From assembly GCA_963969365.1 (NCBI GenBank), contig OZ017759.1, positions 1,736,001-1,800,000 of the forward strand: 64,000 bases of DNA, given 5' to 3'. Below are positions 10,708 through 22,021 of this stretch, in pieces. This DNA comes from Asterochloris sp. CNOR1. Its lineage: Eukaryota > Chlorophyta > Trebouxiophyceae > Trebouxiales > Trebouxiaceae. Position numbers and translations under genes: made by a program. The notes beneath the pieces are model-generated. The model saw only the letters and a list, made by a program, of their open reading frames with translations, ran no database searches and had not been told where the DNA came from. Numbering within the stretch: the first letter of the stretch is position 1; each line of letters begins with the position of its first letter.

Positions 10708-13700
10708 GACCCACCCTCTTAAACCCTGATGACAGTCTGAAGAGAGACGCGAGGCCAGGGGACGCGCCGGAGGGTGGCGAAGGACGCTCCAGCCGCAGAG
10801 AAGTTGGGATAGACTCGGGGTTTGGTGCAGGGCGCACCTCTGGGAGCGGAGCAGCTGAAGAGGTCCGCGGCAGAGCATCCTGCAGGCAGCGTAGGTTATT
10901 GGCAGTCTGCAATCGCTGCACACCGGGCACAGCGACAACAACCTTAAGAGCTTCGCTTGTTGATGACAGCAGAGCCTCCTGCAGGCAATGCATGGAGTGA
11001 GGGTGTGGTACATGGCCAGGCAGCCGGAGTGGTCAGCGGCTGTGCATCCTGCAGGCAGGGGTAGGGTGCAGGGCAGACCAGCCTCAAGGGCTCAGGGGAC
11101 AGAAGCTGCCTTTGGAGCCACAGAAGCATCTGCCTAGAGGCAACAAAGCCTTCGGGAGCCGACACGCTTCCTGAACTATGTACGCACCTGCAGGTCAATC
11201 GACCTGTGGCTGACATCGGCTGAGGTGCCTGCTGCGCCTGTTGAGGATGACTCATCTCGCATGCCAGCCCCGCTGTCCCCGGTGGGGTGCCGCCCATCAA
11301 AAGGTCCAGCCCTCTTCTTGGTGGCTTTTCGGAAGCGAGCTGTGAAGTCATCTGGTCCATCTGCCACTGCATTGGGGAAGGCTGCTGCGGGATCCACCTG
11401 CGCTTGTGGGAGGGCTGCTGCTGCCTGGCTGCGCTGCATGTCTGCAATGCAGCAGTCAAATATCAATCTGTTCGAACTACCTGTCACCTTGCGTCCTGCT
11501 GTGTCCACTGTGAGGAAGGTAGAGAGAGCAAGCATCTGCCACCCCGGCAAAGCATGAGTCACTTGGCAATCCAGGACAAGCTCAGCTGAAGTCTGCGCTG
11601 CACAACCAGCAGCAGCAAGACAGTATATGCCTGCTGCTGCCTTCCAGACATGTTGCCAGACCAGACTGCCAGTGCATGCCGGGCAGCCTGCTCCCCCTGT
11701 TGGCATGCAGCGCCCCTCGCAGCTCCAGCTCAGGACCCTGCAGAGGTGTTCCCGTGTGCGACAGCCACAGCACACAGCCACCTGCCAGCTGCGGTTCCGG
11801 GTTTGGATGTGGCGCCCTTGGATGGCTTCTGTGCTTGGTGTGGGGCTCCTGTGCACCAGGACTGACACCCTCTGCCCTCAATTCGCCACACGCCAGCCAT
11901 GACCCCAGCATGCAGCACTGCCAGACCTCCTCACCTGCCAGCTCCAGGCTGAGGGCGCCAGGGCGGCGTCCCTGAGTCCCCTCAACTCTGGGCACTACCT
12001 CCTGTGCCCCTCCGCTGCCGCCATCGGGGTCAAGCTCAGGCAGCTGTGGCCAGCTGCTGAGCTCCTGATGGCCCTCCAGGCTGCCTCCCCTGGGCCCCTC
12101 GTGCAGCGCAGCCAGTTGCGGGCGGGTGTTCTCCTTCTGGCCTTCGTGCTCCTGTTGGAGCGCTTGCATCCCCAAGCTGCCCATGTGCACGGAGGCGTCC
12201 CCCGCAGCACCATACGGCTGCCAGGTCCTGCACAGCGCTGACCCTGTCGTGCAAGCTTGCAACACGCAGGCCCTCGTCAAGTTGAGCAATCTGATAAGCT
12301 CGCTTCAGCACAACCTGCACAGGCTGTGCATGCTGTGTGGTGTGCCCTCAGACTGCAGTCCACACTCTGCGCAACTGCATACCCTCTCTTGATGAACCCC
12401 CCCTGACTCTGATGCACACCTATGCCACCTGCACATGCACTGGTGTGACACCCGCTCTGCTCACCTCCCCAGGGCCGCCCCAAAGTGTACTGAGGCATCC
12501 GGGGGATGCTGCGTCTTTGCTGCCTTGCGCGGGCGCTCCCTGCCAGCAGCCCTCTCGGGCGACTGCAGGGGCAGCTCCTGGAGTGGGGTATCCTCCTGTG
12601 CCTGATTGGCTTCCTCCAGCTCCGAGGCTGCAGGCAAGGCCAGACAGCGGTGTCAATTTGTACCAGCCAGGTGGACGGACTGTGTGGCAGGTGCAGGTCC
12701 TGCAACCTGCTGCATGCCGATGCTGTGGACTCACCGCCCAGTGTGGGGCTTTCATGGCCTGCCAGCAGGCTGAGTGCCGTGCAGCATTGCGCATGCATCA
12801 GGAGCGCCGCCTGCTTCCATCTGGATCCAGTTGACACAGGACAGTGGAGGTACCATGCAAGGCAGGTGGGCCCAACAGCACACAGCTGTACATTCCTGAG
12901 CACTAGACAGCAGGCTCATCACTTTGAACGGACTGCCGCCCACTGTTCAAACGCATACTGCCCATGGACGGCGCTGCAGTGCCAGTCCAGATGACTGGCA
13001 CCATCGTAGCAGCAGACTGGAGGGCGAATCACAGCAGAGAGGTGGTCTGGTCAACGGACAACCTCTCCGTGGTTGGGCTGCACATGCGCACGCTGATGTC
13101 AGATAGCCGCCACATTTTAGTGCTACTTTGACTCTCTCAATTGTTGTGCCAGAGCCCAGCTCACCTTGTAGGGACTGCCGTGCGAACTTCATGCGCATGC
13201 TACCCTTAGACAGCGCTGCCAGGCGCTGCACAGCCGGGTCAGCTGACTCCTCGGGCACTGTCATCAGGTGACTCAGGTCCTCCATTGTGGGCACCTGCCC
13301 CTGCTGGCGCAGTCGCGAAGCTTCCTGCCACAGAGCATGTGCCTGGGACTGCAGGCCGGCACAAGCACTGTCAGGATGTCTCACAGATGGCAGGCAGGCT
13401 CTGCACAGCAGGTATGCAGCCTAGCCACAAACGGTGTGAGGGTGTGCGCCTGGGGATGCAGGGCAGCAGGCAGGCCTACATGACCGCATGAGGAAGTGGC
13501 AAAATCAAAGCCTCTGTGGCCCAGCCAAAAACCCTGCCAGAGGCCCGTTGCCTGGCAGCTACAGACAGGTCATCGAGCTGCAGTTGCAGCTGCGGGTCGA
13601 GAAGGCCTTCTGCACCCCCGCCCAGGTGCACAGGGCTTCAAGACAAGCGCCTTTCCGCAACTAGCAGACTGCTGCTCTGGCTTTTACATGCGGGGCAGTG

Positions 13701-14046
13701 GCAGCTCTGCGCCTGCACCTGTCCACCTGTGCTGTACATTGCAGCTTCACCTGTGCAGGCAGCAGCTTGAAGCTTTCCTGCACTATGCAGCTCCGCCATG
13801 CAGGAGCGAGTCCACACTGTGTACTGGGAGACGAGATTCACCTCTGCAGCTGCCCTCATGCATGCAGAAGCCCAATAGTGTGCCGTGACATGCAGCCCCA
13901 CCTGTGCATGCAGCAGCTCCAGGGCAAGCGCTGTGCTGTACCAGGTGGGCATCGCCACCTCCTGGTCTGGCCTGAGCCCCAGCACGGCGGCCGAGTCCAG
14001 GTTGCACAGGATCTCTGCATGGTGCTCCCCTCCATCCAGGGGCTTA
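10697..14046 (-). CDS. Unidentified hydrophilic protein
   Basis: I do not recognise this protein. Exon-like open frames with good acceptors and donors run right to left: about 13914-14046 (EILCNLDSAAVLGLRPDQEV), about 13540-13620 (LLDPQLQLQLDDLSVAARQR), about 13165-13360 (SQAHALWQEASRLRQQGQV), about 12480-12650 (ELEEANQAQEDTPLQELPL), about 11935-12225 (GSLGMQALQQEHEGQKENT), 11191-11456 (GPDDFTARFRKATKKRAG) and 10697-10876 (ends GFKRVGLMS). Composition is Gln/Glu/Ala-rich with short helical stretches and a Ser/Pro-rich tail, suggesting a scaffold or coiled-coil protein. The exon chain is not fully phased and the start is unknown. It could in part be the distal end of the neighbouring phosphatase gene, which lies on the same strand. 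Its stop (10697-10699) overlaps the end of the plus-strand BFR1-like gene. Confidence 0.5.
10879..11090 (-). repeat. Three tandem acceptor/exon-start units at the 3' end of the unidentified gene
   Basis: The last exon starts DALPRTSSAA after its acceptor (10879 on the plus strand). Two further units upstream in the gene, at 10978 and 11048, carry the same CCTGCAGG junction and read EALLSSTSEA and DAQPLTTPAA. Offsets are 99 and 70 bases. All three units keep an acceptor and a similar reading frame. Confidence 0.75.
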
Positions 14047-14159
14047 TTTGCTCTGCAGGACGGGGGCTACCGGATGTCTGATGTCTACACAACAGACAAG
14101 GTCTGTGCAGATGACCTTGTCAGCCTGGGGCTTGCAGGCTCTGCTGACCGGCAGTGAGG

Positions 14160-17100
14160 GCTCATAATGATATGACGTACGCCTGGAACAGGAAGGCAGC
14201 AGAGGCTGCAGAAGCATGACTGCAACGCTGGGTGTCTCGCCAGGCGGTCTGTGATACAGCCACCGGGCACCAGGACTGGCAGCCATGGCGCCAAGGACCA
14301 GCAGGCAGAGGCTTGTAGGCATGCATACGCATCCGCTCAGACACAGCAACAGCTGTGATCGTTAGGGCAGCTGTCTCCAGGCGTGCACAGGCGCCCAATG
14401 TGCAAGCCCAGTTCAGGCATACCCCACACGTAGCCAAGGCATGCATGCAGACATAGCGGCGCGCCAGGCCTACCTCTAAAGGCAGCCACAGGATGCCTGT
14501 AAACACTCAGGCAGTCTGCCGCACCAGACTCACCTTTTAAGGCAGCCTAGACAGCCCCCGCCCCCGCGGGTGGCATCTGCGCAGACCTCCCGGAACTGCT
14601 TCCCCTCTGGGAGCAGGTCCAGCACAATGAGCGTGGTGTCATCCCGCAGCCCAGAGTGGCGCTGCTCAATGACCTGCACCAGGCGGTCTGGGCACGCCTG
14701 CAGCCAGTCAATGCGCAAGAGGCTGCAGCTGGGGTCCAGTGGGATGAGTGTTGTGAAGGCTGGAGGTCTGGTGCATCTGCTGCAAGGAGCCAGGCGGCGC
14801 CTGATCTGCTAGGGCCATGCAAATTAAGGGGATCTAATTGTGCGCGAGCAGGGCGTATGACATTTGGGCTCACCAAGGCCTCTGCCTGGTGCCAAAGCAT
14901 GGCAGCAGCAGAATGGCAGGACAGGCACTTCGACACAGCAAGGGGGGAGCCTCTGCCAACAGAGCAAAGGCAGGCCAGCTTTGGCTGCTGGTGCGCAGGG
15001 ACCCTGCCGGGAGTGGTGACACGTCCAAGAAGAGCTGCCCACAATAGTGTGTGCTGACCAAGGCACCCGCAGATGTCATGGTGTGTGCAGGGTGCCAGAC
15101 CCTGGCGGCAGGAGGGATTTGCCGTATATCAACAGCAGCAGCAGCTACAGCTCCTGGTGTCTGAGCCCCAAATGCACAAGCTAACCTCTGTGTCCCAGTG
15201 CCTTGCCAGGGCCCCCACACGTCCCATCGTGTCGAAGGCGTCCCAGACTCCGTCAGAGGCCAGGATGACCCGTGCTCCAGAGCGGGGCACACGCACCTGC
15301 ACGCCAGCCATGCATGGTATTGCGACCAGGCCCTTTCACTCTGCAGACAAGCCTGCTGTGGGAGGAGGCAGCCTGCCAGAGGGAGCCACTGGAACGGAGG
15401 TGGCAGTCGCGAGACATACGCACTGCAGAGGGCGGCAGCAGCATCTGCAGCTCCCACAGCTTACTCTACAGAGCGGTGACAGTGCAAGGGGCAGCTGCCG
15501 CCTTCCGCAGACAGATGGAGAGACCAGGTGGCTGCTTCTGCAGCAACTGGCTGCTGAGACAGCAAGGCAGCAAACACACCTGGCAGATATGTGGAAAGGG
15601 GATGATGGCTGCACCGACGTCAAAGTCCCCCACTGCGCGGGAGAGGCACAGTCCCCCAGGCCAAATGCGCAGCGGCCCCGCGCCCTTGGAGCCGGAAGCT
15701 GTCGCTGGTCCATGGGCTATAGCACAGGACAGCACTGCTCAGCGCAAAGCCTTTCAACACAGCAGGACATGCAGTCGCCATTGCGACTGTTGCCAGGCTG
15801 TGGGCTGCAGCGCAAGGACAGGACTTTGTAGATACACATGCGCCTGACAGCAGCTGAAGCTCACGTTGAACTGTGATTTGCAAAGAAAAGGTCACTCGTG
15901 AGCAGCAGGCAGCCAGGCTTGGCATGAGGGCTCTCAGGCAGGAGCCTCATCCTTCTGTCAGGCGGGTAGTGGGCAATGTTCCTTGGTGGTGCTGATCCCT
16001 GCAGGGCGCAGGTCCCATCTGGCACGGACTGCAGCTGAGCGTGTCTTACCTGTGGCCCAGGCCAAAACTGCTCAGCTTACAGCAAGTTTGTGTGATGCTC
16101 ACATGCTGCCAAAGTGGCCTCTTCAAAGCATTGCCTAAGGCAGCATTGAAGGCGTTGTTTCAAGGCACCGCTAAAATTTCTGGTCCAATCACCCACTCTC
16201 TTTGGGGTCCTCAGTGCCAATGTGGCAACTGCCCCAAACCGCCCGTAAGGCCTTCAAGCGATGCAATCCCGCTTGCCAAGCATTTCCAACTGCTCGACCA
16301 GGAGCAGCACTTACTGTTGAGGTCCACTGGGGCTACGACGGCATCAATAGCTGCCAGTCGCTGGCGCTCTCCCTGGTGTGTGGCCACCCTGTGGTCCACC
16401 GACAGCTGGATCATGTCATAGCCCACATCCAGCATGGCCTTAGAGTCCCCCAGGCTGGCCACAGTCAGCAAGTCGCCGCTCTGCAGCAGACGCCACCAGG
16501 AGTGAAGCTGTACTCAGCAGGCGGCCACTCTCGACGGCCTGCTGAGGCTGATGGGGGTGTTTGGAGAGCCTGGTGACAGAGAGAGCACCAAAGCATGTCA
16601 TCACAATCCCGGGTTCACATGTGGCCTGGCCTGATGCAGTGTCCTAAGAGCAGCAGCATTCAGCCTGCAAGCCCTCTGGCCCGACTCAATGTCAGGGCAG
16701 TGACAGTGCTGCCCCCAAGGACGCCACTGCAGGCAGTGTTGTGTGCAGGCCCCAAAAAGCTGCACTGAGTGCGTTGCCCCCACCTGAATAAGGACAGTGG
16801 CAGTGCTGCCCCCCAGGACACCCCTGCAGGCAAAGCTGTGGTGCAGGTCCACCATGGTGGACACCAGTGCCTGCTGGAGGCCGCTACGCCAGGCATCATA
16901 GGCTGCGCAGGCCTGGTCCGCAGGGGGGGCGCACGGCAGCCTCTGCCGCAACACCTGCAGGCAGCAGGTGGCCAAAGGTGGGAACAGATGAGATTGGTCC
17001 AGAACGCCAGGCGTTCAGCCTATGGTTGTACAGTCCTGGTCCTCAATGGAGACGAGCCACGCAGCCTCTGCAGCACCTGCAACCAAGCTGAGGCACATTG

Positions 17101-17990
17101 GGGGAGAGGGCTCGCACCCCAGATGAGCTTGTCCATGCCCCTGCGCACCTGTTAAGAGGCAGAGCAGTTGCAGTATTGGGTGCTGGTTTGAGTCGCTGTC
17201 TTGTGCTTTTCCAGGGGGACTTTCAGCAGGCCTCACCCTGCAGACGAGCTCCTGTGTGTGGGCTGCCCAGCCAGCTCAACCCAATGAAGCGCAAATGATG
17301 CTGCAAGCTCGATTGTCACCACCAGCAGAAAGTGCAGCCAGGCCCCACCCCGCAGATGAGCTCCTCCATGTGGGCTGCACACCTCCGCCCATTGTGGCCG
17401 TCAAAGACACAGAAAAGGCCGAACCCTGATTGCTCCTGTGCCCGTGCAGACTGCTCTTCAGCCGCCGGGGAGCCCATGTCTGAGCTGCTGCGGCTGCTTG
17501 CTGTGCCATTTGCCAGGTGGGCTGCTCTGTGTCCAGCATGGTCTGCTCCGCTGGGGTGGGCAGCAGCTGCACTGCCTGGCTGGAGTCCAGGCTTGTCAGG
17601 AGTGCCTGCTGCCAGGCCACCTGCATGCCCATTCATGGCAGGCCCGTGGCAGCTGCTGTTGGGCTGGGTGGGCCAGCGCATATGGGGCCGCACCAGCACA
17701 ACATCCTGCAGCATGAGTGGTTGCATCAGGCCAATGTACATTCTGAGCTGCACGCGGTGACGCAGAAGCAGAAAACATTGCTGCAATTGTGCAAGGCTGC
17801 AAGTTCATCTGGTGACAAATTTATATGAGCTCAGGACAGGTCTGCATCTGCTGCACAGCCAGAAGCCCCAAGAGACTGTTGCCTACCTCGCCCTTCAGGA
17901 TTGCTGACCCAGTTGACCATTTTAAGGTGTACCACCCCATAGCAGTGCACCGGCACTACACGGTGCCTGTGGCCATCAGCGGTGTTCACA
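14160..17990 (-). CDS. PP2C-type Ser/Thr protein phosphatase, plant PP2C-12-like
   Basis: A Mg/Mn-dependent phosphatase. Its catalytic motifs lie in order on the minus strand: GFGLFCVFDGHNG (exon 17357-17725), RGVLGGSTATVLIQ (16785-16961), LLTVASLGDSKAMLDVG (about 16318-16492), GPLRIWPGGLCLSRAVGDFD (15586-15710), VILASDGVWDAFD (15190-15298) and SGLRDDTTLIVLDLLPEGK (14535-14703). The metal-binding Asp residues of FDGHNG, SDGVWD and RDDTT are all present. The WPGGLCLSR block and a basic stretch after the catalytic core match the land-plant PP2C-12/At1g47380 group. A likely 5' exon lies at 17888-17990. The C-terminal exon beyond the donor near 14534 is unclear; one candidate starts near 14490 and runs to a stop near 14162. 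Introns carry echoes of two exons. Confidence 0.85.
16690..16760 (-). repeat. Decayed copy of the GGSTATVLIQ exon end of the phosphatase
   Basis: About 60 bases starting near 16690 match the real exon end and donor near 16785-16855, offset about 95 bases. Both share the sequence for a GVLGGST-like stretch. The copy lies downstream of the exon in transcript direction and is disrupted. Confidence 0.7.
17110..17390 (-). repeat. Three tandem copies of the MEELI exon end of the phosphatase
   Basis: CAGATGAGC or CAGACGAGC cores at 17120, 17241 and 17353 sit inside about 50-base similar blocks, offsets 121 and 112. Only the block at 17353 is the real exon end (AAHMEELI). The other two lie in the following intron and have lost coding sense. 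Confidence 0.75.
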
Positions 17991-18236
17991 GGTCACTCTG
18001 ACAGACAATGTAGGCTGTGAAAGTCATTGCAGCAGCACACTGAAATGTTGCAGCAAGGTTTGCTGCAGCCTGGAGACAAAAGCAACATGCGCTGGGGCCT
18101 ATCAAACTCCTGGATATAATAAGCAGAGTAAGGGATCCCTGACAACAGCAGTAACGCTCAGATCATCTCCCACATGCCTTGGGGAGACCACATGATCGAT
18201 CTGGCCACGGCTGTGGGCTATTGTTCATTTCCTGCA
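17991..18236. promoter_or_regulatory. Divergent intergenic region, phosphatase / MFS transporter
   Basis: About 250 bases lie between the putative 5' exon of the minus-strand phosphatase and the ATG of the plus-strand transporter. No strong TATA box is apparent. It probably holds both 5' untranslated regions and promoters. Confidence 0.4.
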
Positions 18237-21200
18237 ATGAGCACAGATGAAGGTGCCTCGGCCTTGCACAAGATCAACGTTCACATCCTCACTAGGTTCA
18301 TTGCAGTAACCATTCTGTCCTACCTTGACAGGTGATCTTGACAGCCAGGAAGCAAAATCCTCTCACCCCCTTTGTGCAGAGGCCTGCACATCCCTTGCTG
18401 CGGGCAGCTGAAGATGATGCCTGTCTGCAGAACAAATTTAGCATTTGCTGCAATCCAGCTAAATCAGCAGCTGGGCTTCACAGATTATATTTATGGGCTA
18501 GGGAGCTCTGTGTTCTTCATAAGCTACAGTCTATGCCAGGTGACCGCTCCAGGCAGCTTTCGATAGGTGCCTGGAGCTTGGCTTCGACGTTGCTGCCTCT
18601 CATTGTGACATCTAGCTTCTTGCTGCTTGCAGGTCCCCAGCAACCTGGCACTGACCAGGTACAAATGAGATCCCTGCTCAATGGGAAGCAGTGTGGCTGT
18701 TGTGTGGCAAGTCCGGTACCCATTTGTGCAGGTTTGGTGCCCCAACGTGGCTGGCAGTTATCATGGGAGTCTGGGGGGCAGTGGCAACTGCATTTGCCGG
18801 GCTGCGGACGCCGGCCCAGTTCTGTGTCCTCAGGCTATTGCTAGGGGCTGCAGAAGCAGGCAGGTTTGGGCTCACATGCCACCCCGTCCCTAGCACTGCC
18901 ATGCAGCAAAGGCCTTGGCCCTGCCACCAGCAGATGCACTATGCTTTGCACAGAAGGCTGCATTGAGCAATCTGGGCAGCGTTGCCTGCCAATGTCATCA
19001 ATGCCACAGTGAGGCATCTCAATCTCATTGGGGCCATCCATGTTCTGCCTGCAGGAACCATCCCGGGGATGTGGTGAGCGAGCAACCCCCCCGCCCTCAG
19101 CACTTCTGCACCACAAGTTGCCAGATCACAAGTTGCGCACCACAAGCTGCGGCAATGCTGTGTGGGCTCCCATTGGGCCAATCTGTGTCGCCAAAGCAGT
19201 TGCAAGCCAATGCTGCGCAGGTTTCACATGAGCCAGTTCTATAGCGACAAGGAGCTGGGTGTCGCCTACAGCTGGATCTCTGCTGCACAATCCATTTCGT
19301 CGGTGTGGACCTGTTTGTCAGCCTGCTCAAGTCTTCTGTCAAGAGCCCCTGCTGCACCATGAGCAGTGTCCCCGTGTTCCTGCATGGATGGCATACACTT
19401 CTGAGATTCTTGTGAGGCAGTGCAGCACTCCTGCTTCTCCACCTGCCCTTTGTGCTTGGGCCTGGCACAGTCACCTGCACAGCCAGCTGCATGCCTCAGA
19501 CACAGCTGCTGCAGCTCATGATCCTGGGGTGCAGGTGCTGGGCAGCCCCATAGCTGCATTGCTGCTGTGGATGGATGGCCTCTTTGGTTTGAGGGGTTGG
19601 CAGATCTTGTTCTTGGCAGAGGGCTTGCCGGTGAGTGCCACAGCTGGTGCGCTTTCGAAGGGCCATCAACCACCTGCTTCCATCCATCTGCTTGTGCAGA
19701 CAATGGCCAGCTCAGCCTGCCTGCCTGCCTTGAGCCTGTGGCAAGCAGATGCACGTGCTGGCGTCAGTGCTGAGTGCCGACCCCAACATCCCTGTTCTGC
19801 ACGTCTGAGGCTGACGCCCTGCGTGCCCTGCCTGCAGACGGTGCTGTGTGGCGTGTACTTGAAGCTGACGCTGGCAGAGTCACCAGCCACTGCCAAGTGC
19901 CTCAGTCCTGAGGAGCAGCAGTGGCTCAGTGCCCAGAAAAGCCACCAGGAGGTGTGGGACGGGCTATTTTGTACTGGACAGGGTGGCCTGGCAGGCCACA
20001 AGTGGCCATGTTGTAGGAGGCTCACTGCAGCTGTTCGCATTCAGGCACAGCCAGTTGGCTTGTAGTGCTCAAATGGTTGATGAGTATGGTAAACCCATAT
20101 GCTGCTGCTGGCATGGGAAGGGCATGTTGCTCTGTTGCAGCTGCACTGCCTGGTCCAAGAGATTGCTACCTGACAGCTGTGCTGCCCCTGCAGGGGGAGC
20201 GGGAGCAGGTCCAGAAGTGGTGGCACTGCTTGAGGGACACCCGCACCTGGGTCATCTGCTTCCTGGCCCTCGGAGAGCGCACAGTCAAGTGGGTGAGGCT
20301 GCAGCTGGCCCTCCAGTCTGTGCGTCGCTTGGGCGTGTGGGCCGTCCTCAATGTCACGTGATTCAGCACAGCTCCGCCTACATGTTCTGATGAGTGACCC
20401 TGCAGCAGCACTGCAGACCTGAGAGTGAGAGACCCAGAAGATCTGCCGCAATACTGCTCATGCCTGGCCCATGATATGGGTCACAGAAGCTGCGACGCTA
20501 ACACGCTGCAGGCAATCGTCTACTGGACTCCGCTGACCATTGCCAGAATACTGGAGTCCCACTCCAAATTGGGAGATGAGCAGTCCAGCGGAGCCTCAGC
20601 GGCTCTCGTGACATTGCTGTCCATGGTGCCCTTTGCCACAGGGGCAGGGCTGGTCATGTTGAATGCATGGCACTCCCAGAAAACGGGTGGGTGCTGCAAC
20701 ATGGGGCTCCTTTGCAGCAAAAGAAACAGTGCATGGCAGATGTGCGTATTTACACAGATATGCATGATGCAGATGAACACTGCAGACTCCGTTGCAGCAG
20801 CTGGTCTCGCATCAGCTTATGGCCCCTGCCCACCCCAGTCACCGTCGTGATGTGATGCCAGCCGACCAGCTGCTTTTCAGATGGCTGACTCTTACTTGTG
20901 CATCGGTGGCAAGCAGAAGAGCGGAGAATGCACATCACGGCAGCATTTGCTGTGTCAGCAGCAGGACTCCTGCTGATGGGTGCCACAGCATCAAGCGCGC
21001 CAGCCCTTGCCTTTGTGGCACTGCTGGCTTCGACAGCCTCAATGGCGACAGACACCCTCAATGTGAGCGAGCTAGGTCATCTTTCCTGTGGCCAGCGCTT
21101 GTGCTGCACCTTCCTGCTGACTGCAGCATGACATGTGTAGTGTGCAGCTTCTATCAGTCATGTGTAATGGTCCAGCAATCGCAAGGCTCAAGCTGAATGT

Positions 21201-21734
21201 GTCTCCTTGCTGCAGCTATCCTACATTGCAAGCATCATGGAGGGACCAGCAGCAGCGACCTGCATTGCCACTGTCAACTCAGTTGGTAACCTAGGAGGCC
21301 TCATTGGACCTTTCATGATTGGTGAGGCCAAGCACTGTGGTGCCTGCCATGACTGCAATGTCTTGGTGCTGCTATTGCCTGCTGCTTCAGTAGTGAAGCA
21401 GCACCTGCACGGATTGCGTGGCTATTTGGAGCACGTCGTTGGAGGTGGCGGCAACTTTGACTAGCTGATTGCCATCGCATAAAACTATGCAGGTGTGCTC
21501 AAGCGATCAGATGATGACCATTTCACTGGAGCGTTAGCATTGAGTATAATTGCAGCTGTGTCTGCGGCTGTGGCGTTGAGCTTCCCAGACCCCAGACAGC
21601 AGGCCTTGCGACTGGCTAAGCGCAAGCGCAGCAGCACAGGACTCAGTGAATCTGCATCTCTGGAGTTGGAATGGGGTATGTCTTTGAATGATGAGGAGCA
21701 CTTACTGCATGATAGACTACGGGTACAGGACTGA
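18237..21734 (+). CDS. MFS transporter, anion/cation symporter (ACS) type
   Basis: A 12-helix major facilitator, probably carrying an organic anion. The ATG at 18237 opens MSTDEGASALHKINVHILTR, and exon 1 ends in the YLDR signature at 18331. Exon 2 (18431-18539) gives TNLAFAAIQLNQQLGF and matches the first loop of ACS transporters. Further exons are 18632-18657, about 18731-18866 (ending LLLGAAEAG), about 19219-19299 (FHMSQFYSDKELGVAYSWIS), 19534-19629 (GLFGLRGWQILFLAEGLP), 19838-19951, 20194-20295, about 20516-20690 (AIVYWTPLTIARILE), about 20925-21063 and 21216-21322 (GNLGGLIGPFMIG). The last exon, from about 21490, ends in an acidic tail at 21734. Relatives include phthalate, tartrate and allantoate permeases and plant phosphate transporters of the ANTR group. 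The substrate cannot be told from this sequence. Confidence 0.85.
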
Positions 21735-22021
21735 GGCAGTGATGTAGCCCTTGTACATTCTGAATCTGTGTACAGACTATGAATTCACAAACTTCTCAAG
21801 CCATCCATTCATTGATGAAACAGATGCCAGGACATGCCGACAGAAAGCATGATGGCTCCACACGTTAGCTGCATCCCGCAAGCATTGGTCATTGGCCGCT
21901 TCCCTCCTGCTGACCTCCAGCAGGTGTGCCTGAATATCACAACAGAGACTTTAACACAGGTTGCCTTGAGCATCAAGAGCATGTCCAGCAAATGTTGGGC
22001 ACATCCAGCTGCTGCAGGCAG

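Noticed and set aside
14054-14095. Plus-strand exon-like segment with acceptor and donor (DGGYRMSDVYTTDK)
   Set aside because: No other plus-strand exons lie nearby, while the minus strand has a consistent chain across it.
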